64,000 bases of DNA. Source: JAJCYK01 sp965212195. GTDB lineage: Bacteria > Bacteroidota > Bacteroidia > Cytophagales > Cyclobacteriaceae. Below are positions 23,527 through 32,410 of the stretch, one piece after another. The position numbers and the translations under genes are program-made. The stretch covers positions 62,001 to 126,000 of the forward strand of contig CBDBUW010000021.1 of assembly GCA_965212195.1 (NCBI GenBank). The letters are read 5' to 3'. Below the pieces are notes generated by a model, which was not told where the DNA came from, did not search any database, and saw nothing but the letters and a program-made list of their open reading frames with translations. Position 1 is the first letter of the stretch. Each line of letters begins with the position of its first letter.

Positions 23527-24549
23527 ATGACAGTCAAACATTGTTTATTAAAAGAACGATGGATTAGTGATGAGGGTGTTCCCTCAACGGGAATGGTTAC
23601 AAGTGCAATTAGAAGAAATAGCGATTTGCAATCATTGGGGTTAGATATTGTTGATGGAAGGTATGACTTACGTGGTATAAGGCTAGATAAACCAAAAAAA
23701 GTAGAGGAAATAAGATCACATAGTAGAGTTACCGGCGCTCAAACTTTCAAAGGAAGTGAATTTAAAAAGATAGACTTCTCACATGCTACTTTAGACTTTG
23801 GAGTATTTGTGAATTGCTCATTTGTTGATTGTGTTTTTTTCAAAACTCGGATGAAGAATATCCGCATAACAGCTTGTGATTTGCGCGATTGCTCATTTTT
23901 AAAAAGTGACCTGTCTAATTCGTTTTTGAATTTAAATGTAGGAAAAGATTCAGGAAGCTTCATCAATTGTGAGTTCATTGAAACGAACATTTCAAAAACA
24001 GAATTCGGATTTCCTAAGATTCATAACTGTAGTTTTGTGGATTGTAAGCTGAAGGAAGTTAATTTTGATGGTAGCCGATTTGAAAGATGCGTTTTTAAAG
24101 GACAGTTTGAATCAGGTTGGTTTAATGGCTATTCCATTTATGCATCAAAATCAACTTTTGGTTTATTTAACAGAGTTAATCCAAAGGCATATCCAAACGA
24201 GATGATTGAGGTTGACTTTGGTGAAGCTATGCTTGAAGATGTTCAATTCCAAAACGGAATTAATATCTCTAACTGTATACTTCCTAGGGCTGGAAATTAT
24301 TTTGTAGTTAAAAACTTAGATAAGGTATATCCAGAAGTAATTTCTGTAATTAATGAAACTTGGAAGCAAGAGGACAAGGTGATTTTAATCGTGATAGAAA
24401 ACCTTTATTATAAGAAAAAAGATGGTATGCCGATGGATTTAATCAATATGGATATTCCAGAAGAAACCTATAGGATTGAGGTCTATCCAAAACTGTTTGA
24501 CTTAATTCAATTCGCAAATAGTAAATATTTAAATGACGTTTCTACATAA
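23527..24549 (+). CDS. Pentapeptide-repeat-like protein
   Basis: 340 aa. From about residue 75 to 200 the sequence steps in five-residue units with central Phe/Leu and following Ser/Asp/Asn (FKGSEFKKIDFSHATLDFG; CSFVDCVFF; CDLRDCSFLKSDLSNSFL; CEFIETNISKTEF), as in right-handed quadrilateral beta-helices. Unlike most members, cysteine is frequent inside the repeats. The C-terminal 120 residues are a separate non-repeat domain (EVISVINETWKQEDKVILIV). No signal peptide is seen. The gene is clearly A+T-richer than its surroundings and lies in the tRNA-Lys-linked insert. Function unknown. Confidence 0.75.
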   Translation: MTVKHCLLKERWISDEGVPSTGMVTSAIRRNSDLQSLGLDIVDGRYDLRGIRLDKPKKVEEIRSHSRVTGAQTFKGSEFKKIDFSHATLDFGVFVNCSFVDCVFFKTRMKNIRITACDLRDCSFLKSDLSNSFLNLNVGKDSGSFINCEFIETNISKTEFGFPKIHNCSFVDCKLKEVNFDGSRFERCVFKGQFESGWFNGYSIYASKSTFGLFNRVNPKAYPNEMIEVDFGEAMLEDVQFQNGINISNCILPRAGNYFVVKNLDKVYPEVISVINETWKQEDKVILIVIENLYYKKKDGMPMDLINMDIPEETYRIEVYPKLFDLIQFANSKYLNDVST

Positions 24550-24772
24550 CCTTATTTTTAAGCCGTCCAAAGTATTGTTCAAAACTACTGAACGCCTGGA
24601 GTCTAAATCAATTGAAATACAATTTGTTTTAAAAAATCAGATACTGCTTGGAACTTAAAACAGATTACTCCTAATATACTTCACGGACAGTAGTGGGTGT
24701 GAAAAAACTGGAGACAAAATCAACTATTTATCGTCGAGGTTCAGGAGAAGCATATTGTGATTTAAAGTAGTC

Positions 24773-25312
24773 ATGACAGCCATTGAATTTTTGGAAAAAC
24801 TTAGTCAAAATCCTAAAAAGGACATAATAGATTATCTGATAGAATCTGATGTAGGTGATTCTTTTGTTGAAGAATTTATCAATAATTACAAGTTCAAGAA
24901 AAGACAGGGTCTAAAGAGATTTAAAGATCCTATTAAGGATTTGGTGGAGAACTACGATGGCTCAACGGTGAATATAGGAATGGTCAATTTCGAGATTAAA
25001 CCTTATGAGGATTCAGACTATTATTATTTTGCTCAATTCGAAGTTGATTTACTAGCCGTTGATAAAAACCTAAAAACTGTGGTGCTACTCCAATCCGGCA
25101 CCAGTGAAGTATATGCAAAGTGCGCACAGAATGGATCTAAGTTCCTCGAGGCTTTAGCTGAAGCTGCCCCTTACCTTGCTAGATGTGGCATCGATAAAGA
25201 CCTCTATGATATTCAGGATATTGCTTGCCAAATGGCCGAACATTGTTCAACAATTGCCGGTGGATTTGATTTTATTGCTTTCTACAAAATGTTAATGGGA
25301 TGTGACTCTTGA
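24773..25312 (+). CDS. Orphan protein of the tRNA-Lys insert
   Basis: 179 aa, acidic, soluble, no signal peptide. An N-terminal helical part (MTAIEFLEKLSQNPKKDII) precedes an aromatic beta segment (YEDSDYYYFAQFEVDLLAVD) and a C-terminal helical part with AAPYLARCGIDKDLYDIQDI. Size, acidity and A+T-rich composition resemble immunity proteins of polymorphic toxin systems, but no motif proves this and no toxin gene is adjacent. It follows the pentapeptide-type gene by 223 bp, a stretch in which nothing else is seen. Confidence 0.6.
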   Translation: MTAIEFLEKLSQNPKKDIIDYLIESDVGDSFVEEFINNYKFKKRQGLKRFKDPIKDLVENYDGSTVNIGMVNFEIKPYEDSDYYYFAQFEVDLLAVDKNLKTVVLLQSGTSEVYAKCAQNGSKFLEALAEAAPYLARCGIDKDLYDIQDIACQMAEHCSTIAGGFDFIAFYKMLMGCDS

Positions 25313-25322
25313 GCTTTTTAAT

Positions 25323-25574
25323 CCCCCCTACCCTGGCTTAAGTTTGTAACTTAAGTTTAGTCGAATAATGAAAAAGGCTTAAGTTGCGCAGGCTAAACTT
25401 AAGCCAGTCTGAAACGGGAGCGGCGTAGAACTGTGCTTGAAACAGTAAAAAGATCTCAATTTGCACTAGGCAGGCGGTTTCTTTTTACCAGTGCAAGCAA
25501 GTAAGTCACTATCTAACTTTGTCTAAAAAATTAAAAAATAGAACCTAATGTCCCCCTTGAGGGGGGTAGGGGGG
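25323..25574. repeat. Possible small inverted-repeat element (MITE-like)
   Basis: CCCCCCTACCC at 25323-25333 and its reverse complement at 25564-25574 bound 252 bp with no gene. Inside, a 13-base inverted pair (25333-25345 and 25395-25407, CTGGCTTAAGTTT type) matches the repeat at 3301-3329, and CCCCC-TTGA-GGGGG forms a hairpin at 25552-25565. No target-site duplication is evident. Confidence 0.45.
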
Positions 25575-25600
25575 TGAGAACTCTCACAATCAACCATTCA

Positions 25601-28195
25601 CTACTCACCTGCCTCCCGGGCCAATTTCTCATAAATCTCCTTGGCCTCCTGCAACTGTCCCATAACATGGTCCTTTTCAGCTGGCGATCTCCAGCCGGGA
25701 TCATTGTCCATGATCTGCTCTAACTTTTCAATCCACCGAATCCCATATTGCGCAGCATCATAGTCCCGAATGGGCTGATCTCCGACCTCTACCCATACGG
25801 GATTGGTAAAGGCTTGAGCGTATTGAGCGTCCAAAGGGAATCGTTCATTAGCCGCTCCCTCAGCCCTCAGATGGAACCAGCCGCTTTCGGTTACCTTCCT
25901 TTTTATGGTGGCTACCAGATGCTGGCGATCGCCCTTTAAAGCGAATTCCTTTACCACCTCACCATTAAAAATCAACATAACTTTTTCCAGCGGAACAATG
26001 GATTGAACCTCAAAGGTGATTTCCACCCTGCCACCGCCTGGTGGTAGCTCTATGGTTTGGCCGGGGATGCTACCCGCTACCCGGAAGTCTATTAAAGGAC
26101 CATTAGAAACAAATGCATGACCATTTCTCAATCCCTCAAACCAAGCCTTCATATCCAAACCATTTGATGAGGTGTTGACGTAAGTTCGATGGGAACCAAT
26201 TTGATTGCTCCTGTGCAAATCGCTAATGGCATCTTCACCACCACAAGCGGCTACTTTAAGGCCATTGTTCCAGGCAGCATACAACGGATAAAAGCCTGCC
26301 CGGTTGGCGTAGGACCATTCTATAGCATCGGTGGTGCCAAAGGCAGCGTCCACCAGGAATCCTTTGGCATTGCCTAAATTATTTTCCAGGGGATCATTTT
26401 CACCGTAAAAGGAGTGAACATACCCCACCCATGCACCCTGGGCCTTAGCCTTGCGAAACATGTCCGTGTTGCTAGGGTATTGACTCCAGATACCGGTGCC
26501 CTCATACCCGTTGGTAAAAGGAGAAATAAGATGCTCCTTCATGCCGAACATAAATACATGTCCCCAAACCGGTGGCCGGTATTCCTGACCTACCACCAAC
26601 AAGCGCTCATCAGTGGAGAGGGGATGGGCATCGCCCCCGGGAATAAAAAACTGATAATCGAGAATCCGATTGTCCTTATTGGCAATTTGATGCAAAACCA
26701 AATCCTGGTCTTCCGCTTCAGAGATCTGCATAAGGTTTTCCAGATTGTTGTGCAAGTTCCCTCCGTAATTCATGTGTACATGGGTAGAAGCGCTGTACCA
26801 GCCACTGCTTGACAGGTCCGCCATGGGTTCCAGGTTGACTTCCAAATTGGTTATTTTATCCTTTTCTATGCTCACCTCGTGGCGAACGGGATTGAATTCG
26901 AATCCTTTGGTAAACAGAATGGTTGCAGAACCGACCGGCAGCTCCACCTCAAATTCACCGCTGGAATGAAAGAGTTTATCGCCGGCACCGGAAACCCGAG
27001 CATAGGTATCCGTGGGAGCATAGGACTTGCCATCTGCCGCCGTCAAGTAGACTCGAGTACCCATGGTGGTCCCAGAGCCGTCATGGCGACTATGAACTTT
27101 CAGCTTCCCCACGGGTCTCTTCCAGTGGCGTTCTGAAATATGTATGGATTTATGTTTACCTCCATGGGTTTCTATAATTGCCAATTGAGGGAGGCCGCCT
27201 TGATTGGTAATATACGCGATCCACTCACCATCCGGTGACCACCGAGGATGGAAAGCGTCGTGTTGAAAGAAAGTCAGTTTATAGGGATGACCCCCGGTGG
27301 TGGGCTGAACATACAGGTTGTTGAATTGGTCAGAGGTACCACCCGTTGATGAGTACACAAAGCGATGGCCGTCCATGCTAACGTGGGGACGGGTGCGGTA
27401 TAGGGTCTGCTCAGACAAAATTGATTTTGCCTGGGTCATACCGTTTTCTTCCACGTGAACTCGCCATACATCTCCCGAGCCCAAAGGTATATTCCGGTTG
27501 GACACCAAGAGCAATTCCTCTCCGCTGGGAAACCAGGATGGAGTGATATGCATATCCCATTCCCCAAAATAAAGTCTGCTGTTCTGATATTTATGGTCAC
27601 CGGTAATGGCGATGGCTTCACCATTCCACTGGCCGTTTTTAATGGGACGAACATAAACGTTGAAATACCCGTTGGGTTCAGTTGATACATAGGCCACCTG
27701 GCTTCCGTCCGGAGAAAACACCGCATCCAGGTAAACATGGTCATTATTGGTCAGGGCATGAGCTTCTCCACTTTGCACATTGAGGATCTCCAGTTGAATA
27801 TTCTCCCCATTATCATCGGCGGTATAGATAAGCCAATTTCCGTCCGGCGACCAATCCGGTGATGAATGATATTTGGATGAATACGTCAGTTCATGGGCAA
27901 TCCCGGTTTGGATGTTTAATTTCCAAATTGACCCGTTCATGGCCAGCGCGATGGATGTTCCATCGGGATGCCAGTCAGGAGCCCAAGGCGTGGAACTAAA
28001 AGCCGGAGGGATGTAAAAGTTATGCATGTAGTTCCCGCCTGACAGAGCGGTAGGATATCTTTGATGGATATTCTGACCAACGGTCACCTGGTTGAATAGT
28101 AAATGGAAACAGAAAACGAAAAGGATAGTGGTCAGAATGGACCTTTTTATGTTTTCTAAAGAAGTTCTGGATGGTAGATAAAATACAATTCCCAT
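25601..28195 (-). CDS. Secreted TolB-propeller protein with CehA/McbA-type metallohydrolase domain
   Basis: 864 aa from the ATG at 28195; the frame continues upstream but has only a TTG. After a signal sequence, residues about 50-380 contain at least six WD40-like/PD40 repeats (PDWHPDGTSIALAMNG, SPDWSPDGNWLIYTADD, AVFSPDGSQVAYVS). A linker carries a beta-sandwich, then a PHP-like region begins at WYSASTHVHMNYGG and continues through VLHQIANKDN, GQEYRP and KVAACGGEDAIS, as in CehA/McbA-family hydrolases. Predicted periplasmic or surface-attached; the substrate is unknown. It is alone on its strand, next to the HTH gene. Confidence 0.82.
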   Translation of the reverse strand: MGIVFYLPSRTSLENIKRSILTTILFVFCFHLLFNQVTVGQNIHQRYPTALSGGNYMHNFYIPPAFSSTPWAPDWHPDGTSIALAMNGSIWKLNIQTGIAHELTYSSKYHSSPDWSPDGNWLIYTADDNGENIQLEILNVQSGEAHALTNNDHVYLDAVFSPDGSQVAYVSTEPNGYFNVYVRPIKNGQWNGEAIAITGDHKYQNSRLYFGEWDMHITPSWFPSGEELLLVSNRNIPLGSGDVWRVHVEENGMTQAKSILSEQTLYRTRPHVSMDGHRFVYSSTGGTSDQFNNLYVQPTTGGHPYKLTFFQHDAFHPRWSPDGEWIAYITNQGGLPQLAIIETHGGKHKSIHISERHWKRPVGKLKVHSRHDGSGTTMGTRVYLTAADGKSYAPTDTYARVSGAGDKLFHSSGEFEVELPVGSATILFTKGFEFNPVRHEVSIEKDKITNLEVNLEPMADLSSSGWYSASTHVHMNYGGNLHNNLENLMQISEAEDQDLVLHQIANKDNRILDYQFFIPGGDAHPLSTDERLLVVGQEYRPPVWGHVFMFGMKEHLISPFTNGYEGTGIWSQYPSNTDMFRKAKAQGAWVGYVHSFYGENDPLENNLGNAKGFLVDAAFGTTDAIEWSYANRAGFYPLYAAWNNGLKVAACGGEDAISDLHRSNQIGSHRTYVNTSSNGLDMKAWFEGLRNGHAFVSNGPLIDFRVAGSIPGQTIELPPGGGRVEITFEVQSIVPLEKVMLIFNGEVVKEFALKGDRQHLVATIKRKVTESGWFHLRAEGAANERFPLDAQYAQAFTNPVWVEVGDQPIRDYDAAQYGIRWIEKLEQIMDNDPGWRSPAEKDHVMGQLQEAKEIYEKLAREAGE

Positions 28196-28299
28196 AACGA
28201 TCTGAGCAATGTTTAAAACAGGAGTTCTATAATTTAGGAAAGTTAAGCCAAATCCGCCCACTTGCTTTATCAAAGAAAGGAATGATTTAGGAATGATTC

Positions 28300-28500
28300 T
28301 TACCCCTTATTATCGAAAATAAATACCTCCTCAATGGGCAAGTTGAATACCCTTGAAATCTCATAGGCAAGTTGTAAAGACGGATTGTATTTCCCCTTTT
28401 CCAGGAAAACGATGGTTTCTCTTCTTACTTTGACTTTTTGAGCCAGGTTTTCCTGGGTGAGCTCATGTTTGGCCCGAAGCTCCTTAATTCTAGTTCTCAT
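28300..28500 (-). CDS. Small Cro/CI-type transcriptional regulator
   Basis: 66 aa, essentially one helix-turn-helix domain: RIKELRAKHELTQENLAQKV, VRRETIVFLEKGKYNPSLQL, then ISRVFNLPIEEVF. This matches the YozG/SdpR-neighbour type of HTH_3 regulator often found beside DUF2178 or SdpI membrane proteins. It overlaps the end of the upstream membrane protein gene by 11 bp, so the two are translationally coupled. It probably regulates this short operon; the signal is unknown. Confidence 0.9.
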   Translation of the reverse strand: MRTRIKELRAKHELTQENLAQKVKVRRETIVFLEKGKYNPSLQLAYEISRVFNLPIEEVFIFDNKG

Positions 28501-28897
28501 TGGCTAGGCCCTGGTGGTTGTGATAAAACCAAAATCCGATATACAGAATGCCCATGCCCACTAAACCCAGACCTAGTAGGACCTCCACACTGAGACTGCT
28601 GTCCATGGTAAACAGCAAGATCATGGTCCATAAATAAAAAGAGGCCATAAAGGCATTGGCTGCAGCTTTCATTTTGATTTTTCTGCTCAGTTCGTCTTCA
28701 GTGGTTATGCCTTTGCTAGCTTTCCTTAGGTGGTTGATCACCGTGACAATGCTGAAAAGTGCAATTAACCCCACAATACCGTAAATAATGAATTCTGGAG
28801 TTTGTATAGTGGCCTCTTTGGAATAAACCAGTACGCCTGCCGCAAATGAGAAGGTCAAAAAGATGAGTAGCCCTAATATTATTTTGTAGTTTTTCAT
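28490..28897 (-). CDS. Four-helix membrane protein (DUF2178-like)
   Basis: 135 aa with four hydrophobic segments in two pairs (IILGLLIFLTFSFAAGVLVY, FIIYGIVGLIALFSIVTVI, AFMASFYLWTMILLFTM, EVLLGLGLVGMGILYIGFWF). The central cytoplasmic loop TTEDELSRKIKMKAAANAF is the typical mark of DUF2178-type proteins paired with a Cro/CI regulator. It is co-transcribed with that regulator (11-bp overlap). Such pairs are thought to act as membrane protein and cognate repressor, but the ligand is not established. Confidence 0.82.
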   Translation of the reverse strand: MKNYKIILGLLIFLTFSFAAGVLVYSKEATIQTPEFIIYGIVGLIALFSIVTVINHLRKASKGITTEDELSRKIKMKAAANAFMASFYLWTMILLFTMDSSLSVEVLLGLGLVGMGILYIGFWFYHNHQGLANEN

Positions 28898-29012
28898 AGT
28901 CGTGGTATTAAATGTTATATATATCTAACACAAAGTTAGAAATAATTAACATAAATATCAATGGTTTTTCAAATATTTGGCTCTGGCAAATGTTTAAGGC
29001 GGTAGCTCCGTA

Positions 29013-29327
29013 TCAGTCGGGAAAGGTCTTCTTCAAAAACCTCTCGGTCAACACCATCAATAGCACCAGCAAAATTACCACAACTATCTGTGGTAGTATG
29101 ACTGAGGCTCCCAATAGCAAACAAATGGATCCTGACAAAAGCCCCAGTATACCTGCCAGGATCATAAGTAAAGAGGAGTAGCGGTTGGCGGCGTCCCAGG
29201 TTTCCTGATTGCGCATAGACCGGCGGGTACGGTAACCGTAGATCAAGTTGATCTTTTTCGGCGGAAAAGTGTAAAATATCAGGCCCACTATGGTAATGAG
29301 GCCTCCCAGGATAAAATAATATATCAT
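29013..29327 (-). CDS. SdpI-family membrane protein
   Basis: 104 aa, three membrane helices. After the first helix comes INLIYGYRTRRSMRNQETWD, with the YGYRTxRSMxNxxTW pattern that defines the SdpI/YhfL family. In Bacillus subtilis SdpI is the immunity protein against the SdpC toxin and sequesters the repressor SdpR. This protein is the short form, and no sdpC-like gene is visible here. It precedes the DUF2178-HTH pair on the same strand by 115 bp, and a joint role is plausible. Confidence 0.85.
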   Translation of the reverse strand: MIYYFILGGLITIVGLIFYTFPPKKINLIYGYRTRRSMRNQETWDAANRYSSLLMILAGILGLLSGSICLLLGASVILPQIVVVILLVLLMVLTERFLKKTFPD

Positions 29328-29503
29328 GAATAAAGAGGTGTTAGGAATAAACCAATATAGTGAAAGTTCAATTTGTATCTATCGATGTTCCAGCGGCCGC
29401 ATGGATGAACTATGGTGAGGTAATATTTTTTTCATTTCCCTGATGACATTCCCCAAGACCTTCCGATGTATGGTTAAAGAGTCTAAAACCAAACCATACA
29501 ATC

Positions 29504-31144
29504 ATGAAAAAACTGCTTTTCCCTTTATTGCTTGGAATCGTAGGTCTGGGACTGGTAGCAACCAGTTTCCTCACCAAAACCAATTCCAATGGCGGCCTGG
29601 ATGTGGAAATCGAAAAGGCCAGCTTCATTATGCCGGCAGCCCATAAGGTATATGCTAACCCCGAAGTGCTGGATGGCAAATACTATTTGTTCAAAGCCAA
29701 GATCACTAATAATACCGGGGTTAAACTGGAGGATGTCGAGGTGCGCTACCGCATTCCGGATTATGTCGAATGGACGGACCTGGAAACCGTTGGCGAAATG
29801 TTCGACGGTCAAACCGCTGCAGTGGTTTGCTATCCCAAGTTTAGCGATAACATCACTGAAAAAACCACGGAGTCCATGGAAAAGGTGGAGATTGAAATTA
29901 CCTGGGATGATATGAAAGAAGATGACGCCATTGAGGAGGAATTTGCTTTTAAATTGACCAATCGCAACGATTATGTCTATACCGGAATACCAGCAGACGA
30001 GATCAGTAGCTGGGGTGATGTTTATGACAATGATGCTTTGTTCGCCTGCTTTGTCACCCCCAATGACCCTGTTATTAAGTATTATACCCAAGTGGTTCAG
30101 GAGAAAGTACTGAAAGGAGACCAGGCCTCGGTCAGCCAGGATCCCAAAGATGGAGTACGCTTTCTAATGGGAATTTACGAGGCCACACGTATGTCTCACA
30201 TGGTATATAGCGGTACTAAAGGTATTCCCCAATCTCTGGACGATGTGCAGGCCATGACCCAACATGTACGTCTGCCCCGAGAGGTAGTAACTGGAAATAC
30301 TGGTTTGTGTATCGAATTAAGCGCCTTATACGCCAGTATGTTATCGGCTGCTGGAATTAATCCAATAATCTTTATGGTGCCCGGCCATGCCTATCCCGGT
30401 TTCCGCATGAATGGTCAATATTTTGCGATCGAGGCCACAGGTATTGGCGGAGAAGGCTTGGGACAAATTATTTCTGCGGAAGATGCTTTCAAAGCAGGGC
30501 AAAAACAACTGGAGGAATTCATCAAAAAGGCGCAAATGGGAGATCCCCGTTATTCCATCGTGGATGTCCATACCCTGAACCAACAGGGTGTTACCTCCAT
30601 GTCACTGCCTGATAATGAATTCTTACGCAAGAAGGTGGATGAGATCGCCCAGAACTTTGTCCCTGGAAAAAGCAGCAATCGCAATCAGCAAAGTCCTAAT
30701 CAAACTCAGCAGGTTACCCATAACCCTAATCCTAACCCTAACCCCAACCCCAGGCCTGCTCCCAGGCCCTCTAGTTCAGGTTTTATACCAAGCGGTTGGG
30801 CCACTTACCAGAATCCCGCTCCGGAGGTACCCATTCTCAGTTTACAGGCTATGTCCCCGGATCAAACGATGTCTATTGCGGTATACGATGTACCTGCCCG
30901 TTCAACCACAGAAGCTATGAATATGATCAATCAATACGCCAACGCTTTGGGACTGGAGCTACAGTATCAGGCTCAGGGCAATGCGCTGGTGGGACAAACC
31001 GCCTCTTATGAAGGGAACTTCAGATGGATCGGCAAAGCCTTACCGGGCTCCAATGGTATAAGGATCGTCACCATCGGTACCCCCGATTACTTATTCCAGC
31101 AAAACCAAGCTCAAATGAACACCATCTTTAACAACATACGATAA
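29504..31144 (+). CDS. Exported transglutaminase-like protein
   Basis: 546 aa. A signal/anchor segment (LLFPLLLGIVGLGLVATSFL) precedes an Ig-like region (residues about 30-150). The transglutaminase-like core follows: Cys269 in GNTGLCIELSALYASML, His295 in VPGHAYPGFRM and an acidic residue in YFAIEATGIGG, the Cys-His-Asp/Glu order expected. A low-complexity linker rich in Asn-Pro and Arg-Pro (residues about 405-425) leads to a C-terminal domain. Such proteins are papain-fold hydrolases or cross-linkers acting outside the cytoplasm. Its stop overlaps the next start (TAATG), so the two genes are coupled. Confidence 0.8.
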   Translation: MKKLLFPLLLGIVGLGLVATSFLTKTNSNGGLDVEIEKASFIMPAAHKVYANPEVLDGKYYLFKAKITNNTGVKLEDVEVRYRIPDYVEWTDLETVGEMFDGQTAAVVCYPKFSDNITEKTTESMEKVEIEITWDDMKEDDAIEEEFAFKLTNRNDYVYTGIPADEISSWGDVYDNDALFACFVTPNDPVIKYYTQVVQEKVLKGDQASVSQDPKDGVRFLMGIYEATRMSHMVYSGTKGIPQSLDDVQAMTQHVRLPREVVTGNTGLCIELSALYASMLSAAGINPIIFMVPGHAYPGFRMNGQYFAIEATGIGGEGLGQIISAEDAFKAGQKQLEEFIKKAQMGDPRYSIVDVHTLNQQGVTSMSLPDNEFLRKKVDEIAQNFVPGKSSNRNQQSPNQTQQVTHNPNPNPNPNPRPAPRPSSSGFIPSGWATYQNPAPEVPILSLQAMSPDQTMSIAVYDVPARSTTEAMNMINQYANALGLELQYQAQGNALVGQTASYEGNFRWIGKALPGSNGIRIVTIGTPDYLFQQNQAQMNTIFNNIR

Positions 31145-31758
31145 TGAAAACTTTAAAATATTATTTCCTGACACTAATATTGTTTTTGACCTGTGCGGCC
31201 CAGGGCCAAGAAGTGAAACAGAAAATTGAAATGGACATCGATTCCATAGGCAATGCTAAGATCTCGATATCCATGGACATGAACGCCGGTCAATGGCAAG
31301 TGTGGCTGCAATCTTTCGGCAACAATCCAGCCGCCTTAAAGCGAGAGATCCAACGTTCCATGCCCGGTTTCTTCCTGGACGACTTTAAACTGGAGAAGAA
31401 TGATATGGACCGTTCCTTTGAACTTTCCCTCAATGCCTACGGAGTTTGTAAGGTGAATAAAGCTGGTAAATGGTATGTGGAAACAGATGATAAAGACATT
31501 GAGTTGACGGACCTGGGCGACGGCAAGTACATGTATGTAAGTAGCCCTACAGAGTTTGGGGGGCAATTACAGCAGACCACTTTCGTCAGCTTTCCGGATG
31601 AAGCTACCGGTATCAAGGTCGATGAGGATGCTTTCGGTAAGAAAGTATTCGAGTTCGACATGCAGGATCACACCGCTGGTATCAATTGGTTCCGTTGGGC
31701 GGGAGTACTGGTATTAGCTTTAGCGGTAATATGGACGGGACTGGCATTTAAGTCCTAA
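31144..31758 (+). CDS. Exported single-pass membrane protein coupled to the transglutaminase-like protein
   Basis: 204 aa. A cleavable signal (YYFLTLILFLTCAAQG) and a C-terminal membrane helix (WAGVLVLALAVIWTGLAF) bracket a soluble domain of about 150 residues with IEMDIDSIGNAKISISMDM, ENDMDRSFELSLNAYG and a DGKYMYVSS strand. It would be held in the inner membrane with the domain outside. The start codon shares a base with the stop of the upstream gene, so the products probably work together. No family is recognised. Confidence 0.75.
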   Translation: MKTLKYYFLTLILFLTCAAQGQEVKQKIEMDIDSIGNAKISISMDMNAGQWQVWLQSFGNNPAALKREIQRSMPGFFLDDFKLEKNDMDRSFELSLNAYGVCKVNKAGKWYVETDDKDIELTDLGDGKYMYVSSPTEFGGQLQQTTFVSFPDEATGIKVDEDAFGKKVFEFDMQDHTAGINWFRWAGVLVLALAVIWTGLAFKS

Positions 31759-31852
31759 CCTGATTTAGCTGCCTGTGGTCCGACCTTGGCGCTAGGATAT
31801 AATCAAAAAAATCGTATCTTTTTGCTGCACATTACTCAGTGAGAAGATACGA

Positions 31853-32404
31853 TTGAATCCTGCCGCCACCGCACAAGAAACTTTTATTGAGGGGATCAAG
31901 ACTAATAATGAAACGGTCCTGAAGCTTCTGTATCAATCAAACTACCACAAAGTGGAAAGCTACATTTTAAAGAACAACGGCAACAAGGCATTTGCGGAGG
32001 ATATTTATCAGGAAGCGTTCTTGGTAGTATGGAGAAATGTTCGTGCGGGGAAGTTTATCCCTCAGGGAGATAACGCCTTGGGGGGGTATCTGTACCGCAT
32101 TGCCAGAAACAAATGGACCGATCACCTGCGTTCCGGGGTTTATAAAAAGACGGTACCCATGACAGATACTGAGCCCCTAGAAATTCCTGATACTAACGAC
32201 TTTGTAGAGGAGAAGTTGCAGCAGGCAATGGAAGCTTTTGAGGAATTGAAGAAGGGTTGTCGGCAATTGTTGTCCAAGTTCTACTTTGATCGCCAGTCTT
32301 TTGCGGAGATCGCCCAGGACCTGGGCCTAAACACCGCTTCATTGCGGAACAAGAAATATCGTTGTTTACAGGAGTTGCGTCAACTAGCAAAGAACAAAAG
32401 TTAG
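31853..32404 (+). CDS. RNA polymerase sigma factor, ECF-like
   Basis: 183 aa with an apparent TTG start at 31853. Region 2 is seen in NKAFAEDIYQEAFLVVWRNV and GGYLYRIARNKWTDHLR, the core-binding and -10-recognising parts. Region 4 is CRQLLSKFYFDRQSFAEIAQ followed by LGLNTASLRNKKYRCLQEL, a helix-turn-helix. The asparagine-rich NTASLRNKK turn is like that of Bacteroidota sigma factors found beside TPR or CHAT proteins. It is followed after 6 bp by the single-pass TPR protein, a natural candidate for its anti-sigma factor. Confidence 0.88.
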   Translation: MNPAATAQETFIEGIKTNNETVLKLLYQSNYHKVESYILKNNGNKAFAEDIYQEAFLVVWRNVRAGKFIPQGDNALGGYLYRIARNKWTDHLRSGVYKKTVPMTDTEPLEIPDTNDFVEEKLQQAMEAFEELKKGCRQLLSKFYFDRQSFAEIAQDLGLNTASLRNKKYRCLQELRQLAKNKS

Positions 32405-32410
32405 AGCGTC

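Noticed and set aside
24699..24773. Remnant of a toxin C-terminus before the orphan protein (VKKLETKSTIYRRGSGEAYC)
   Set aside because: Only about two dozen codons are open and no toxin motif is recognisable.
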